A DNA stretch of 64,000 nt from Paralithodes platypus (lineage: Eukaryota > Arthropoda > Malacostraca > Decapoda > Lithodidae): the NCBI GenBank assembly GCA_032716605.1, contig CM064480.1, positions 46,034,400-46,098,399 on the forward strand. The letters run 5' to 3'. Below the pieces are notes generated by a model that worked only from the letters and a program-made list of their open reading frames with translations, ran no database searches and was not told where the DNA came from. This document shows positions 9,411 to 19,844 of the stretch, one piece after another. The position numbers and the translations under genes are program-made. Position 1 is the first letter of the stretch. Every line of letters begins with the position of its first letter.

Positions 9411-10846
9411 AGCAAGGTCAGACCCATGGATCAACAATGACATACTACACCATCTGGTACACAGAGACAATCTGTTAAAAAGGCTAGTGAAACATAGACA
9501 GGATCAAGGTCTGAAACATGAGTTCAACAGGGCCAGGAATAAACTAAGTAGGAAAATAAAATCAGCGAAATCTAATTATTTCCACAATAAGGCAGAGGAA
9601 TATCAGAATAACCCAAAGAAACTATGGAGACACCTAAAAACAACAGGCTACAGCAACAAGGCAAGGGATTCGTCTAACACTAATATTGCTCTCAACCTTA
9701 ATGATCAGGTTTGCCACGATAAACGACAAATTTCAACCTACTTCAACTCCTCCTTCACCTCCATAGCAAACACACTTGCACAGAACCTACCGCAACCTCT
9801 CAATAAATACACGACAACAACGGCCACCTTTCAAAATTTCTACAGAGATAAAGGCATACACCCGAACACATTTGGATTGCAAAATGTTATACCAAAATAC
9901 ACTTTTGACGAGGTCTCTAACGTAAATGTACATAAAAGCACAGGACCAGACAAAATTCCTGCCAAATTTCTACGAGATGGAGCCATTGGTATAGCAGATC
10001 CCCTAACCCACATCATCAACCTGTCAATTAACACCAACACTGTACCTGCTGAACTGAAGGAAGCTATTGTAACCCCTCTATTCAAGAAAGGAAATAAACT
10101 ATAAGTTGGCAACTACAGACCAGTTTGCATATTATGTATTGTATCTAAAATCCTTGAAAGAGCGGTGTACACCCAAATTGAACACTACCTCAAAGAAAAT
10201 TATCTATTCTATAAGTTTCAATCAGGTTTCAGATGCATGTACTCGACAGACTCCTGTCTCATCCACTTAACAGATCACATTCGTAAAGAAATGTCTAAAG
10301 GTAACTACACCGGTATGGTTCTTCTTGATCTACAAAAAGCGTTTGACACAGTAGACCATGATATCCTATGTAATAAACTACAAGCAATGGGCATTGGGTC
10401 AGTGAACTGGTTTAAATCTTATCTTAGTGGTAGAACACAAAGAGTCAAATTGATGATAATATATCTGATCCTATGCCAATTAACTGTGGGGTCCCGCAGG
10501 GAAGCATCCTTGGTCCCTTACTCTTTCTCTGTTATGTGAACGACATGGAACTGAGCGTCTCGTGTAAATTATTACTGTATGCTGACCACAGCGTGCTTCT
10601 GGTTTCAGGAAAAGACCCAATAAGTATTGCCGCTTCACTTTCCAAAGAACTAGAATCATGTAGTGAATGGCTAGTGGACAATAGACTATCTCTTCACCTG
10701 GGCAAGACGGAAGCCATCTTATGTGGAACAAAACGCAAACTGAAAGACATTGTGGGCTTCTCTGTCAACTGTAATGATATTCCTATAACAACAGTGTCAC
10801 AAGTTAAATATCTCGGACTAAAACTGGACTCGCAAAAAAAACTTTT
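9411..10846 (+). mobile_element. LINE (CR1/L2-like superclade) fragment with broken reverse transcriptase
   Basis: The plus strand encodes the ORF2 region after the endonuclease. It starts around SDPWINNDILHHLVHRDN, goes through YFNSSFTSIA, KSTGPDKIPAKFL, GNYRPVCIL, QSGFR and LLDLQKAFDTVDHDIL to CGVPQGSILGPLLFL and YLGLKLDS. These are standard reverse-transcriptase blocks of non-LTR elements. Lesions: a TAA at 10102-10104 in frame, a frameshift near 10455-10475, and the active-site YADD changed to YADH (near 10581). The endonuclease and ORF1 are absent (5' truncation). The copy stops abruptly at an A-run and T-run near 10840, where the Penelope-like sequence begins. It is clearly inactive. 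Confidence 0.8.
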
Positions 10847-12180
10847 TTATGGGTACCATCGAGGAAGAGCTCCTGGCTGCCCAACGACCCGCCGTCTACT
10901 GTAGATAGTGGATGACATCTTCGTGCAAATCAAGGACTTCCACGAACTACAGGAACTCCAGCATCGCTTCATGACCTCCTCCGGACTTAACTTCACCTTT
11001 GAAAAATCAAACAATGAACAACTCCCCTTCCTCGACATCCTCGTAGCTCTGAACGACCATGGGTTCAAAACCACCGTCTACACTAAACCAACTAACACAG
11101 GACAATGCCTCAACGGCGATAGTGAATGCCCCCACCGTTATCTTCAATCCTCCATCTCCGCTTATCTAAGGAGAGCCCTCATGCACTGCTCTACCTGGGC
11201 CGACACCCACCAGGAACTAGAAAGACTATCCCAAGTTTTAGTGAATAACGGATACTCCAACTCCGACATCTCCAGCACCATCAACCACCATCTTGAAAAA
11301 TGGTACACCCAAAGCCCTCCCAACATTGACCCCCCCCAATGAAATTAAGATCTTCTACCGCAATTTTAATTTTATGTCCTCTGAACACAAAACTGACGAG
11401 GCCGTCTTAAAAGAAATAATCTCCAAGCATGTCCACCCAACCAACCCGGAAAACAAAATCAAATTAATAATTTATTACAAATCCCCCAAGACCTCCAACC
11501 TCGTTCTGTTCTCCGCAACAAACCAGCTTCCACCAAGATAAAGAGCCCGATGACCGACGATCACGTCATTTACTAACATACCTGTAATTATGAGGACTGT
11601 GGACCTCATTCCAATATTGGTATGACGCAGACTCATCTTTCACGTCGGTTAACTCTTCACCTTCAAGCTGGAGCCATCAAAGACCACTATCTCACCCCTA
11701 ACCACCCCCACCTCACACGCAACGAGTTAGAGAAACACACCACCATACTCGATAAAGAAAGTGACCCAAGGAGATTACCTATACTCGAAGCATTATATAT
11801 CCAAGCCCAACATCAACAACCAAACTCTGGACCTTCAGATCCTTCCTTCTGTCAAAAGGCACTTTCCTACAGGACCTAACGCCCTCCGGTGCCCTTGACG
11901 CAGCCCCCCGTGCTACCTCCTCAGCTTCGTCTTCTGCCGGCGCCACACGTACTACGCAACTTAGAGCACGCCCCTCGACACGCAGCCAATCAGCTTCGAC
12001 ACCGCCAACCGACCACCACGTTCCCGCATCCAGTGCGCATGCGTGAAGCGGTTCTCTCTTTCTCACTCCTAGAATACCCCTCCACCAAATAGCAGACTTT
12101 TGCCCCCTGATTTTCGCCTCCTCTGATCCTCCACCCTCTATATAATTATACCCTTCCTGTTTACCTTTTATATCATTCTA
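10847..12180 (+). mobile_element. Penelope-like element, 5'-truncated, with reverse-transcriptase end and GIY-YIG endonuclease
   Basis: The sequence starts at an ATG giving MGTIEEELLAAQRP. A one-base deletion then breaks the RYVDD box, after which VDDIFVQIKDFHEL continues the palm domain at 10908-11340. FTFEKSNNEQLPFLDI is the typical Penelope core motif. A frameshift at the C-run near 11335 and a stop at 11539-11541 follow. The tail 11560-11880 has the GIY-YIG hallmarks: HTCNYEDCG, then IGMTQTHLSRRLTLH and a conserved Glu within ILEALYIQ. Penelope elements prime at nicks made by this endonuclease. It is 5' truncated and has at least three frame lesions, so it is inactive. The untranslated 3' region extends to about 12180. 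Confidence 0.82.
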
Positions 12181-12186
12181 TCCTTA

Positions 12187-12221
12187 CTTGATAATGCTGG
12201 TTGTCCAGTGAAATGCGTCGT
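12187..12221 (+). ncRNA. Degenerate hammerhead-ribozyme-like motif of the Penelope-like element
   Basis: CTTGATAA (12187-12194) is followed by a perfect CTGG-TTGT-CCAG hairpin (stem II), then GAAA (12210-12213) and GTC (12216-12218). TAC before the core can pair with GTA after GTC as the start of stem I. Penelope elements are known to carry minimal hammerheads in their terminal repeats. The CUGAUGA box is altered here, so cleavage is doubtful. Confidence 0.4.
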
Positions 12222-12264
12222 ATATCCTGTATCATCATGTACATTAATGTAACCCTGTACCACC

Positions 12265-12405
12265 ATGAATTTTGCTAATCTCATTCAACTACTTCCTGCC
12301 ACCCAGCGAAAACTCATCAGAGACCTGGAAACTTTGAATAATAAAATTTCCAACGCAGAAATTGCCATTTCTTTCAACCTCGTATGTATTAAAGAAAATA
12401 TATAT
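12265..12405 (+). pseudogene. Start of a second Penelope-like ORF (tandem or pseudo-LTR unit)
   Basis: ATG at 12265 opens MNFANLIQLLPATQRKLIRD, then LNNKISNAEIAISF and LVCIKENIY, before the frame runs into a (TA)n tract. The text resembles the N-terminal region of Penelope ORFs, where an FLKxCIKE-like segment precedes PKY. Placed directly after the 3' end and ribozyme-like motif of the upstream copy, it fits the head-to-tail partial copies typical of this class. Only about 45 codons remain, so the call rests on position plus a short match. Confidence 0.45.
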
Positions 12406-12408
12406 ACA

Positions 12409-12453
<45 letters not shown>
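12406..12453. repeat. (TA)n microsatellite
   Basis: Near-pure TA dinucleotides between the Penelope-like fragment and a SINE. Confidence 0.95.
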
Positions 12454-12455
<2 letters not shown>

Positions 12456-12893
12456 AGGGAGGTGTGGCGGAGTGGTCTTGCCACTGGACTGTGAATCCAA
12501 TGGACCTGGGTTCGAATCCCAATATGTCAATGGGAAGATATTATTGGGATGGAATTTGTGCTGTACCTAATATCAGTGCATTACCACAGCACACCGAAAT
12601 GTCAAAAAAATAGCATTGTATGAATATTCCTATATTCAAAAATATGCTACAAGGGGGCAATGCCTAGTGAGTTAATTGCTCAATAGGTGGCACTCTGAGA
12701 GTGAGGGTCCGAGTGTGGGGGATGAGACTGTGAAGCGCAGAGGCGAGGCAGCTTCAGAGATGGAGTTGCTTCGAGCTGTGAAGCTTCGCATGTCTCACTC
12801 CCTAAACTGGAGCAAGACCTCACGGGCCTCACCGTGTTCAGCGGTAGAGTGTAAAGGCTATCAGCCTATGCCCGAGAGGAAGTAGTTGGAATA
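12456..12893 (+). mobile_element. tRNA-derived SINE, copy 1
   Basis: The head has an A box TGGCGGAGTGG (12464-12474) and a B box GGTTCGAATCC (12509-12519). Between them TGGA-CTGTGAA-TCCA folds as an anticodon arm with loop anticodon GTG. About 370 bases of unrelated body follow, ending in poly(A) and (TA)n. A second copy lies at 38676-39140. It is transcribed by RNA polymerase III in principle and depends on a LINE for mobility. The Leu/Ser-like A box suggests a tRNA ancestor of that type, but the anticodon differs. Confidence 0.85.
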
Positions 12894-12966
12894 TAAAAAA
12901 AAAAAAAAAAAAAAAAAAAATATATATATATAGGCTATATATATATATATAATATATATATATATA

Positions 12967-13041
<75 letters not shown>
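12894..13041. repeat. Poly(A) then (TA)n tract
   Basis: A-run at about 12894-12920 followed by about 120 bases of TA repeats; the A-run is the SINE tail. Confidence 0.95.
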
Positions 13042-13045
<4 letters not shown>

Positions 13046-13074
13046 TTACATTTCAAGCTGCCAGACTCCTTTAC

Positions 13075-13279
13075 CCCTTGAAGGTTATGACGCACTTTGA
13101 CAGTTTATTCTGGCTTTTATTAAACGTTTGCATACACCTTAGGAAGGATATGCAAGAGTTAAAAGGGTATAAACTGGCCCAATCAACCTTCTGAATTCCA
13201 TAGATCCCTCCTAACCTATATAAAGTCGTCTAATGATAACCAGCATATACTGTCAAAATTCGACACAATCGTCAAAGGG
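13075..13279. mobile_element. TTAA-type MITE, family T1, copy 1
   Basis: Flanked by TTAC (13071-13074, mutated TTAA) and TTAA (13280-13283). The ends CCCTTGAAGGTTATGACGC and GTCAAAGGG are inverted relative to each other, and the interior has TTTATTCTGGC and TCGTCTAATGATAACC as in other copies. No coding capacity. Confidence 0.6.
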
Positions 13280-13331
13280 TTAATACTGTTTAAATATGTG
13301 TCAAATTGCAATATTTATAAAGCTTTCTTAA

Positions 13332-13575
13332 GGAGAGATGGTTGATTTTTCTGGTCGCCCGTCTCCTTCATGTTTAGCTCCATTAGTTTTCAGAATTTAA
13401 GACTTTCTCCCCATTAGTTTGGTGATTTGAAGACCTTTCTCCCCCATTTCTTTGTCAATATCAAGACATTTCATGCCATTTAGGTGTCATTTTCTTTCCT
13501 GGAGAGCGATAGCGAGCCAATTTAGGAGGCACCGGCATTTTCTACCGAAAAATTTACAAATTTATCTAGACAGGG
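13332..13575 (+). repeat. Repeat family P (GCGAGC-palindrome family), copy 1
   Basis: It follows TTAA (13328-13331). It holds degenerate tandem units of the form CCCATTAGTTTGGTGATTT..AAGACCTTTC, then GGAGAGCGATAGCGAGCC and ACCGGCATTTTCTACCG. Related copies are at 28905, 29700, 30350, 38203 and 46025. Confidence 0.65.
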
Positions 13576-13889
13576 GATATTGGAGATACAAACAGACCCA
13601 ACCAAAACCACAGCCCTCCTCGAAGCAGGGGTAATAGAGCAGAAAGGTAATCTAGTGCCGAGATTTATGGCCTCATTATTTCCCCCCCAAATGCTTTTTC
13701 CGATAGACGATGTTTTTTTTTCTTTTCCCTCCTTGGGGCTGTGAGAGTAATGACTTGAGATGAAATAACCCGCCATCCATCCATCCATCTCCTGACGGTG
13801 GTGGTGGTGCAATGTTTCCGTCTCTGTCACTGTATCATGCCTGTTTATATTACCCCCCTCCCCCCCTCTCTCTCTCTCTCTCATTTCGG
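13576..13889. other. Non-coding spacer with (CATC)n and (CT)n
   Basis: One unit of the CCATCCATC..GACGGT repeat seen at 15.1-15.5 kb lies at 13755-13815, followed by C- and CT-rich simple sequence. No gene recognised. Confidence 0.6.
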
Positions 13890-14700
13890 AAAGCGATAGA
13901 ATCAGTCTACAGACATAATTATCTAAATACAATCACAGAATGGTCGGAAAATTGGCAAATGCCCTTTAATGTAAACAAATGCCAGATATTACAAATAGGC
14001 TCTAAAAACATTAAATATGAATATTACATGAACTGGGAGAAAGTTAATAGCGTAACAGAGGTAAAAGACCTAGGCGTGCTTATAAATGAAAACCTAAAAT
14101 CTTCAAACCAATGTACGGCAGCAGCTAACAAAGCAAACAGAGCATTAAGCTTAATAAAACAAAACTTCATTATCACAGCAGAGACATAGTTATGCCATTA
14201 TATAAAAGTATAGTGAGACCGCATCTAGAATATGCTGTGCAGTTCTGGTCTCCCTACCTCATAAATTACATTGTAAAGCTGGAATCTGTGCAGCGAAGAG
14301 CATCTAAATTGATCCCCTCTCTAAGAATTAAACCATATGATGAGAGACTAAGAGAACTCTATCTATTTTCACTTAAGAACCGGAGGATATGAGGACAACT
14401 GATTGAGTGTTTTAAGATTTTAAAAGGATTCAGTAACATTAACCCTGATAAACTATTTAAGATAGTCAAAGAGAGTTAGTTCTACAAGAGGAAACAAGTT
14501 AAAATTAATAGGTAAGAAAGCAAACCTGGATACAAAACAAAATGTTTTCATTCACAATATAATTAGTGAGTGGAATAAGCTCCCAAATAAAGTAATAGAT
14601 AGTGTCTCAATAGATGCATTTAAAAAAAGTCTGGACTCATATCACAGATAAATAGGGATGGAGTAGTTAATAACCAATGATAGAACGATGTAGTAGTAAC
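13890..14700 (+). mobile_element. 5'-truncated CR1-like LINE, reverse-transcriptase C-terminal region and 3' end
   Basis: The frame reads WSENWQMPFNVNKCQILQIG, VKDLGVLINENLKSSNQC and, after a frameshift near 14190, MPLYKSIVRPHLEYAVQFW and LESVQRRASKLIPSLR, then LRELYLFSLKNRRI stopping at 14390. Degenerate text resembling the WN-LP-x-V tail continues to about 14650. These are thumb and post-RT motifs of CR1-like non-LTR elements. The same family occurs on the minus strand at 43770-45865. The 5' junction is a (CT)n run, and no polymerase catalytic motif is left. Confidence 0.75.
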
Positions 14701-15084
14701 ACACACTGCTTCCAGTTGAAGAGAGCTCACTGAGGGAAAAAACAAAAAATCTATATACTATATATGTATGTATATATTACTATAGGTGAAGGTTTGCAGG
14801 CAATTTCCTTTCCATTTCTAACTTTCTATAAATTCCTTCAGGCGGTTTCCAAGATATGCAAGGTTATTCACTTCCAACTGTCTTCATGTACGGATATTGC
14901 CGGAGGGTACGGAGGGTGGAGAGAGAGCCTTCTTCTTTGCTATCCATTCCGTCCACTGTCCCTTACTCTCGGGTTAGCTATCTCTACTAGAATTAAGTCC
15001 TGGCCACCTCGCTGAGATTGTAAGGTCTGTGTGGTCAGTGTATCTATGTAAATCTACGCAACTATCTCTCTCTCTCAATTAAAT
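14701..15084. other. No gene recognised
   Basis: AT-rich then mixed unique-looking sequence with a short (AT)n near 14755; I see no protein or RNA family motif. Confidence 0.5.
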
Positions 15085-15540
15085 TTACCGCCATCCATCC
15101 ATCTCTTGACGGCATAATGTTTCTCTGTCTTCTGTTTCTGTCTCTTACCTGTTTGTGTCTGTCTCTTATTTGCCTGCATTACTACCTACCTATCTCTGTG
15201 TTTGTCTGCCTGTCTCTCTGTTTGCCTGTCTCTCTCTAGATGAATTAAGCCGCCATTCATCTATCTCTTGACGGTACAATGTGTCTCTGTCTCTGTTTTG
15301 TGTCTGTTTCTTACCTGTCCACCTTATCTTACCATCCACACCTATCTCTCTTTCTCTCTCCCTCTGTCTATCTATCCGTATATATCTATATCTGTCTGTG
15401 TGTGTGTCAAGATGCAATAACCTGCCAGCCATCCATCTCTAGACGGTACAATGCGTCTGTGTGTTTCTGTCTCTGCCTTTCTGCCTGTCTGTCTGTTACC
15501 TGCCACTATTTTACATCTCTCTCTCTCTCTCTCTCTAGCT
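15085..15540 (+). repeat. Degenerate tandem repeat, period ~165 bp, CT/TG-rich
   Basis: Three units each carry CCATCCATCTCTTGACGG-like text followed by ATAATG or ACAATG and a long TCTG/TCTC-rich stretch (starts near 15090, 15253, 15424). One more unit lies near 13770. It ends in (CT)n at 15518-15538. Confidence 0.6.
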
Positions 15541-16320
15541 TATTTTGTTTTCTTTTCTTCCAGAATAATTGTTTTTGACTGGGCTAGCACCCTTGGTAGC
15601 TTATTTCCAAGCACTCCAATTTTTTTGTTTTGCCTTGACCGTCACTGCGAAGTCCACAGAAAGGTGTCCAATCTACGTGACTGCGGGTCGTGCAATGGAC
15701 GCTTCAGTACGACAATCTTCGAGAACGAGAGCGCAACAAACTGCAGGTTCTGTGTCCAGCGGGCAGAACAAGAGAAGAAGCTAGGAAAGGCTCTCGAATT
15801 AATTGATGTGTTAACTCGCAGGGTTAATATCCTTGAAAAGTTCCTGAGCGCAAACGTCGGAAATGAAGCCTTCCTGCCAGCAACAAGACACAGGGATTCA
15901 GAATTGCTAAGGTCGGATGTAGCGCCACCTCAGACCTCAATCAACACCCAGACCTCTGACAAAGCTTATTTCAACGCTTAGAAGACTGAGCTATGAGGAC
16001 CGGTCGAGAGCTCTTGATCTCTTTCCTTTGGAAACATGCAGACTACGAGGTCAGCTCATTGAATTATTTATAATACTTAATGGGTTTGACAATGTGGATT
16101 ATAGCAAAACGTTTAGCCTCCATATGAATACAACACGCAACCATGGCTGGAAATTAAAATTGAAAAGGTTCAGCACTAGTATTTGAAGAAAAGTTTTCAC
16201 ATATTAGATCTGTTCTACCTGGAACAAACTTCCCTCCGAAGTTGTAAGCAGATCTTCAGTAAAGCAGTTCAAGAAAAGAGTAGATAGTATTTTGCACACT
16301 CTGTAATGAATGAAGTGCAC
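15541..16320 (+). mobile_element. Internally deleted LINE: ORF1-like zinc/coiled-coil segment joined to ORF2 tail
   Basis: The first part (15570-15980) encodes CLDRHCEVHRKV, CGSCNGRF and NCRFCVQRAEQEKK, a set of CxxC pairs followed by a heptad-like coiled coil (ALELIDVLTRRVNILEKFL). This is like ORF1 proteins of CR1/L2-type LINEs. It is joined at about 15970 to a frame reading RLSYEDRSRALDLFPLET, RLRGQLIELFIILNGF and NKLPSEVVSRSSVKQFKKR, the very C-terminus of a LINE ORF2. Endonuclease and reverse transcriptase are missing between them. An alternative is two adjacent fragments, but the tight junction favours one deleted copy. Confidence 0.65.
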
Positions 16321-16760
16321 TAAACAGCCTTTCTCCTTCCACTTCGAGAATCTCCTCGGAATGGACCGCAAGGTCTCTGAGATACTAACTATTCTTTGTA
16401 ACTCTCTCGATACAATGTTCCTATCTGGGTGTTATTCGTCTCTGTCTGTCTCTCTTACCTGAATGCATTACTACTCACCCACCTCTCTCTCTCTCTCTCT
16501 GTCTCTTTCCTCTTCTGCTCTATCTTTTCTTCTATTATTCTTAATTTGGGATTCTACTAGTTTGATGGAGGTCAAGAGAGAAAACTAGAAAAATAATGAA
16601 TAAATCACATAATCGACCAAAAAGTGAACCATCCCCCCTTAATTCAATCGTGTAGGCTATTAGGAAAGCAGTGGCTCAAGCAAATTATTCAGTTACACCA
16701 AGTTGTGTTGTTGTTCAAAAACATTCAACTTATAATTCAATCGACTATAAGAAACCAATG
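16321..16760. other. No gene recognised; (CT)n at 16480-16505
   Basis: Mostly AT-rich sequence after the LINE end. A short frame at 16624-16908 has no family resemblance and overlaps a MITE. Confidence 0.5.
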
Positions 16761-16766
16761 GCTTAA

Positions 16767-16965
16767 TCCGTTCAATACCAGTGTCGTCCTTTTAACTTTA
16801 TTCTGGCTACTATTAGACGATTATATTCAGTTTAAAAAGGGTCTCCAGCAATTAACAGGCTTCGGACGATCTCACTTAACCCTTTTTACTACCACAGATC
16901 CTTCCTAAGCTGCACAAAATCGTCTAAATGTAGCTAAAATACGTCGCTGGTACAGAAAATATATT
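16767..16965. mobile_element. TTAA-type MITE, family T1, copy 2 (degenerate right end)
   Basis: TTAA at 16763-16766 precedes TCCGTTCAATACCAGTGTCG. The right end carries ACGTCGCTGGTACAG in inverted sense. Internal TTTATTCTGGCTACTATTAG and ATCGTCTAAATGTAGC match other copies. Confidence 0.6.
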
Positions 16966-17164
16966 AGTTCAAGTTATTTAGCTGTCAATCAATTAGTTCT
17001 AACAAGTAAATATCATATTTTCAAGAAGCCAATCGACTACCAAGTCAACTATACCAAGTGAACTGTAGGCTTACTTCATTTAGTTGGTGCAGTCCACTAA
17101 GTCATTAAAAGTAAGTTAACCCTATTCAGTCCGACCTCTTGGGTGGTTTATTATAATATTTTGT

Positions 17165-17870
17165 ATTATTAGTTTGAGATTTTTGCTTGATTTTGCCAGT
17201 CTCAGTATTTTCGGTGTCTCCATTTCTTCCAATCTCACTTTGAAAGACCATATTACCACCTTTGCTAAAACAGTTTCCCAGGAGCTGGGTGTGCTCAACT
17301 GCCTCCGGGGGTTCTTTACCCCTGCACAGCTTCTTGTTCTGTACAGGGGCACAGTGCATCCATGTATTGAATATTGTTCGCATGTGTGGGGAGGATCCTC
17401 TCACAGAGCACCTCTTGACAAAGTAGAAAAGAAAGCCTTTCGTTTCATTAACTCACGTCCACTGACCGAGTCTGCAATCTCTCTCACTTCGCTGCAATGT
17501 TGCATCTCTCTCGCTATTCTATCTCTATTACAATAATCAGTGTTCAGAGTTCTCTGAGTGTATACCACTTCCTCGACATAGAGTATGTAGCACCCGTCTT
17601 GCAACACAATCCCACCCCTACTCTGTGCAACTCTCCAACCCAAGAGTAAAACAATATTCACAACCTTTCTTCTATATTCAACAGCTGAGCTCTGGAACTC
17701 TCTCCCTGAATCCATCTTCCCCTCATCCTTCGATTTTTAAATAGCTTCAAACTCTGTGTGTCCAGGCCTTTTGGCTCGAACATTCCTTGATGTTGGCCCT
17801 GTCACTCTTTCAACTCTGCGGGAGGCTCTCGTCACAGACAGTTCTGCCTTTTGTCTCCCTCATCCACATA
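17165..17870 (+). mobile_element. LINE fragment (Jockey-like), reverse-transcriptase C-terminal tail, copy 1
   Basis: The plus frame at 17174-17536 gives SNLTLKDHITTFAKTVSQEL, TPAQLLVLYRGTVHPCIEYC, HVWGGSSHRAPLDKVEKKAF and INSRPLTES; degraded text with AELWNSLPESIFPSSFD continues to about 17750. This is the post-polymerase region typical of arthropod non-LTR elements with the WGGSS and LDKVE motifs. Related fragments lie at 18193-18765 and 39180-39690. There is no start, no catalytic domain, and several stops. Confidence 0.75.
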
Positions 17871-17942
17871 GAAAAAACAAAACAAAACATTGCTGATGTC
17901 TCTAACTTACACTATTCAACTCGTTTTCTGCAATGACACACC

Positions 17943-18190
17943 AAGCTAGCCGTCCAGCTGGCTCAGTTGATAGCGTCTCTGCTTCTCATCCTGCAGACTC
18001 GAGTTCAATCTCTGCTCATGCTGAAAAGTTTTTTCTGAGATATAGCAGGCGGTTACCGTCTCCTCTTGAGAAAGAGAGTTGGGTAATGGTCTCGGGCATT
18101 ACAAGAGTTCCTAGTGTTATTGATTCTCCTTGAAGGGGGAGAGATATGGTGCTTAATAAAAGACCTAAGATTATTATAATTATTATAATA
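17943..18190 (+). mobile_element. tRNA-derived SINE, second type
   Basis: An A-box-like TGGCTCAGTTGATAGCG (from 17959) and a B-box-like GAGTTCAATCTC (18001-18012) lie about 30 bases apart. The body ends in a (ATTATA)-rich tail at about 18165-18192. The spacing fits a tRNA head; the body is unlike the SINE at 12456. Confidence 0.6.
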
Positions 18191-18192
18191 AA

Positions 18193-18765
18193 GCCATGGC
18201 ACGTATATCTTCTGATCTATCGGCTATTTCCGATTGGGGTAGAGCAAATCTGTTTAAATTCAATGCTTCCATAACCCAATTTCTCCATCTATCTACCTGT
18301 ACCAATTTTCCACACAATTATCCCTTGCTCTTTAATAATGCACATATCAACCCTTCATCTTCTCCAAGTATTCTGCAGTGTTTCTTTTCTACTGACCTTT
18401 CTTGGATATATCATATTACCACCGTTGCTTTTTTTAAACTTCTACTCAGAAGTTAGGTGTGCTCAACCGTCTTTGTTGGTTCTTCACTCAGTACAGGGGT
18501 ACATGTGTCGAGTATTCTTCAAATGTTTGGGGAGGTTCCACCCATACTGCACTTCTCGAAAGGGTAGAATCAAAATAATGTTGTCTCATCAACTCACTTC
18601 CTCTTACTAATTCCTTACAGTATATCTCTACACGCTGCAATGTTGCATCTCTCTCACTCTTCAACCGCTATTACGATAATCAGTGTTCTTCAGAGCTTTC
18701 TCAGTGCATACCTCCTCCCTTACAGAGAGTGGGGGGAACCCACCTTTCAGCATACTCCTACCCCT
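18193..18765 (+). mobile_element. LINE fragment (Jockey-like), copy 2, heavily degraded
   Basis: Frames read SDLSAISDWGRANLFKFNAS, then degraded equivalents of the DLSW..HIT, LGVLN.L and KVE..A segments of copy 1, and ISLHAAMLHLSHSSTAI near the end. Several frameshifts. It ends in a (TA)n tract. Confidence 0.65.
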
Positions 18766-18767
18766 AC

Positions 18768-18823
18768 TTTATATATATATATATATACCGGTATATATAT
18801 ATAAATATGCAGTATATATATAC

Positions 18824-18880
<57 letters not shown>
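18768..18880. repeat. (TA)n microsatellite with CGG/CAG interruptions
   Basis: TA dinucleotides broken by short CCGG- and GCAG-type interruptions. Confidence 0.95.
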
Positions 18881-18881
<1 letters not shown>

Positions 18882-19404
18882 TGTGAAGTACCCTGCGTCC
18901 TAAAACTAGGATCGTATGTTACAACCTCAACCGGGGTATCAGTCCTGTATGTAGATGTGTATTTGTAGTATTCATAACGCATATATGCAGTATTACTGGT
19001 ATATAATCCATTTTGCATAATAATTCGATTGTAATTTTAAAGACAAATCAAATACCCCGATCCTCCAAAGCTCCAAGACAACAGGTGAGAGAAAAGGAAG
19101 AGAATGGATTGTGAAGCTGTTGTTAGAGGCCTTGAAGGCAGTGTGAGGGGGAGGGTCTGGGTAACACTGGGCATCCTCTTGGAAGGGAGACTACAATTTA
19201 TTATTACAGACTAAACACACATAACAAAGCCACTCCAACAGCTTCCTCTCTATTCAACAGCCCTTCTCTCCTCTCTCCACTCTTCAGAAAAATAGGAAAA
19301 GTAGAAAGTAGCTAAGAGGTGCCGTTGTAAAGGCAATACCTTCATCTGATTTGATACTTTCGATGCCATTTTTTGTGGTGTGATTATCAAACAACGGGGT
19401 GATT
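18881..19404. other. No gene recognised
   Basis: Unique-looking AT-rich sequence with a CT-rich stretch at 19240-19290; no family motif on either strand. Confidence 0.5.
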
Positions 19405-19515
19405 ATCTTTAGACGTGGTATATACGGCCAAAGTTTGTTTAGGTATTTCTGGACGTTGGCATTTCTTGCACTCAACCGGAGATTTTGGATAAATAAGTTA
19501 TATATCCCTCTTTAT
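19405..19515 (+). repeat. Dispersed ~105-bp repeat ahead of a CT tract, copy 2
   Basis: Shares GGACGTTGGC, TTTCTTGCACTCAAC and GGAGATTTT with 7955-8060. Confidence 0.55.
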
Positions 19516-19844
19516 CTCACTCTCTCTCTCACTCACTCCCACAATCTCTCTTTTTCTCTCACTCACTCCCACAATCCCTCTTTTTCTCTCACTCACTCCC
19601 ACAATCTCTCTTTTTCTCTCACTCACTCCCACAATCTCTCTTTTTCTCTCACAATCTCTCTTTTTCTCTCACTCACTCCCACAATCTCTCTCTCTTTCAC
19701 TCACTCCCACAATCTCTCTCTCTCTCACTCACTCCCACAATCTCTCTCTCACTCACTCCCACAATCTCTCTCTCTCTCTCACTCACTCCCACAATCTCTC
19801 TCTCACTCCCACAATATCTCTCTCTCACTCACTCACTCCCACAA

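Noticed and set aside
8745..9430. Overlapping frames of 102 and 183 codons on opposite strands
   Set aside because: No family motif, no splice or promoter context, and they overlap each other; treated as chance.
12838..13095. Open frame of Tyr/Ile repeats
   Set aside because: Translation of a (TA)n microsatellite and a poly(A)/(T) run.
17943..18020. Functional tRNA gene
   Set aside because: The anticodon arm does not close to a 7-base loop and the acceptor ends do not pair; it continues into a SINE body.
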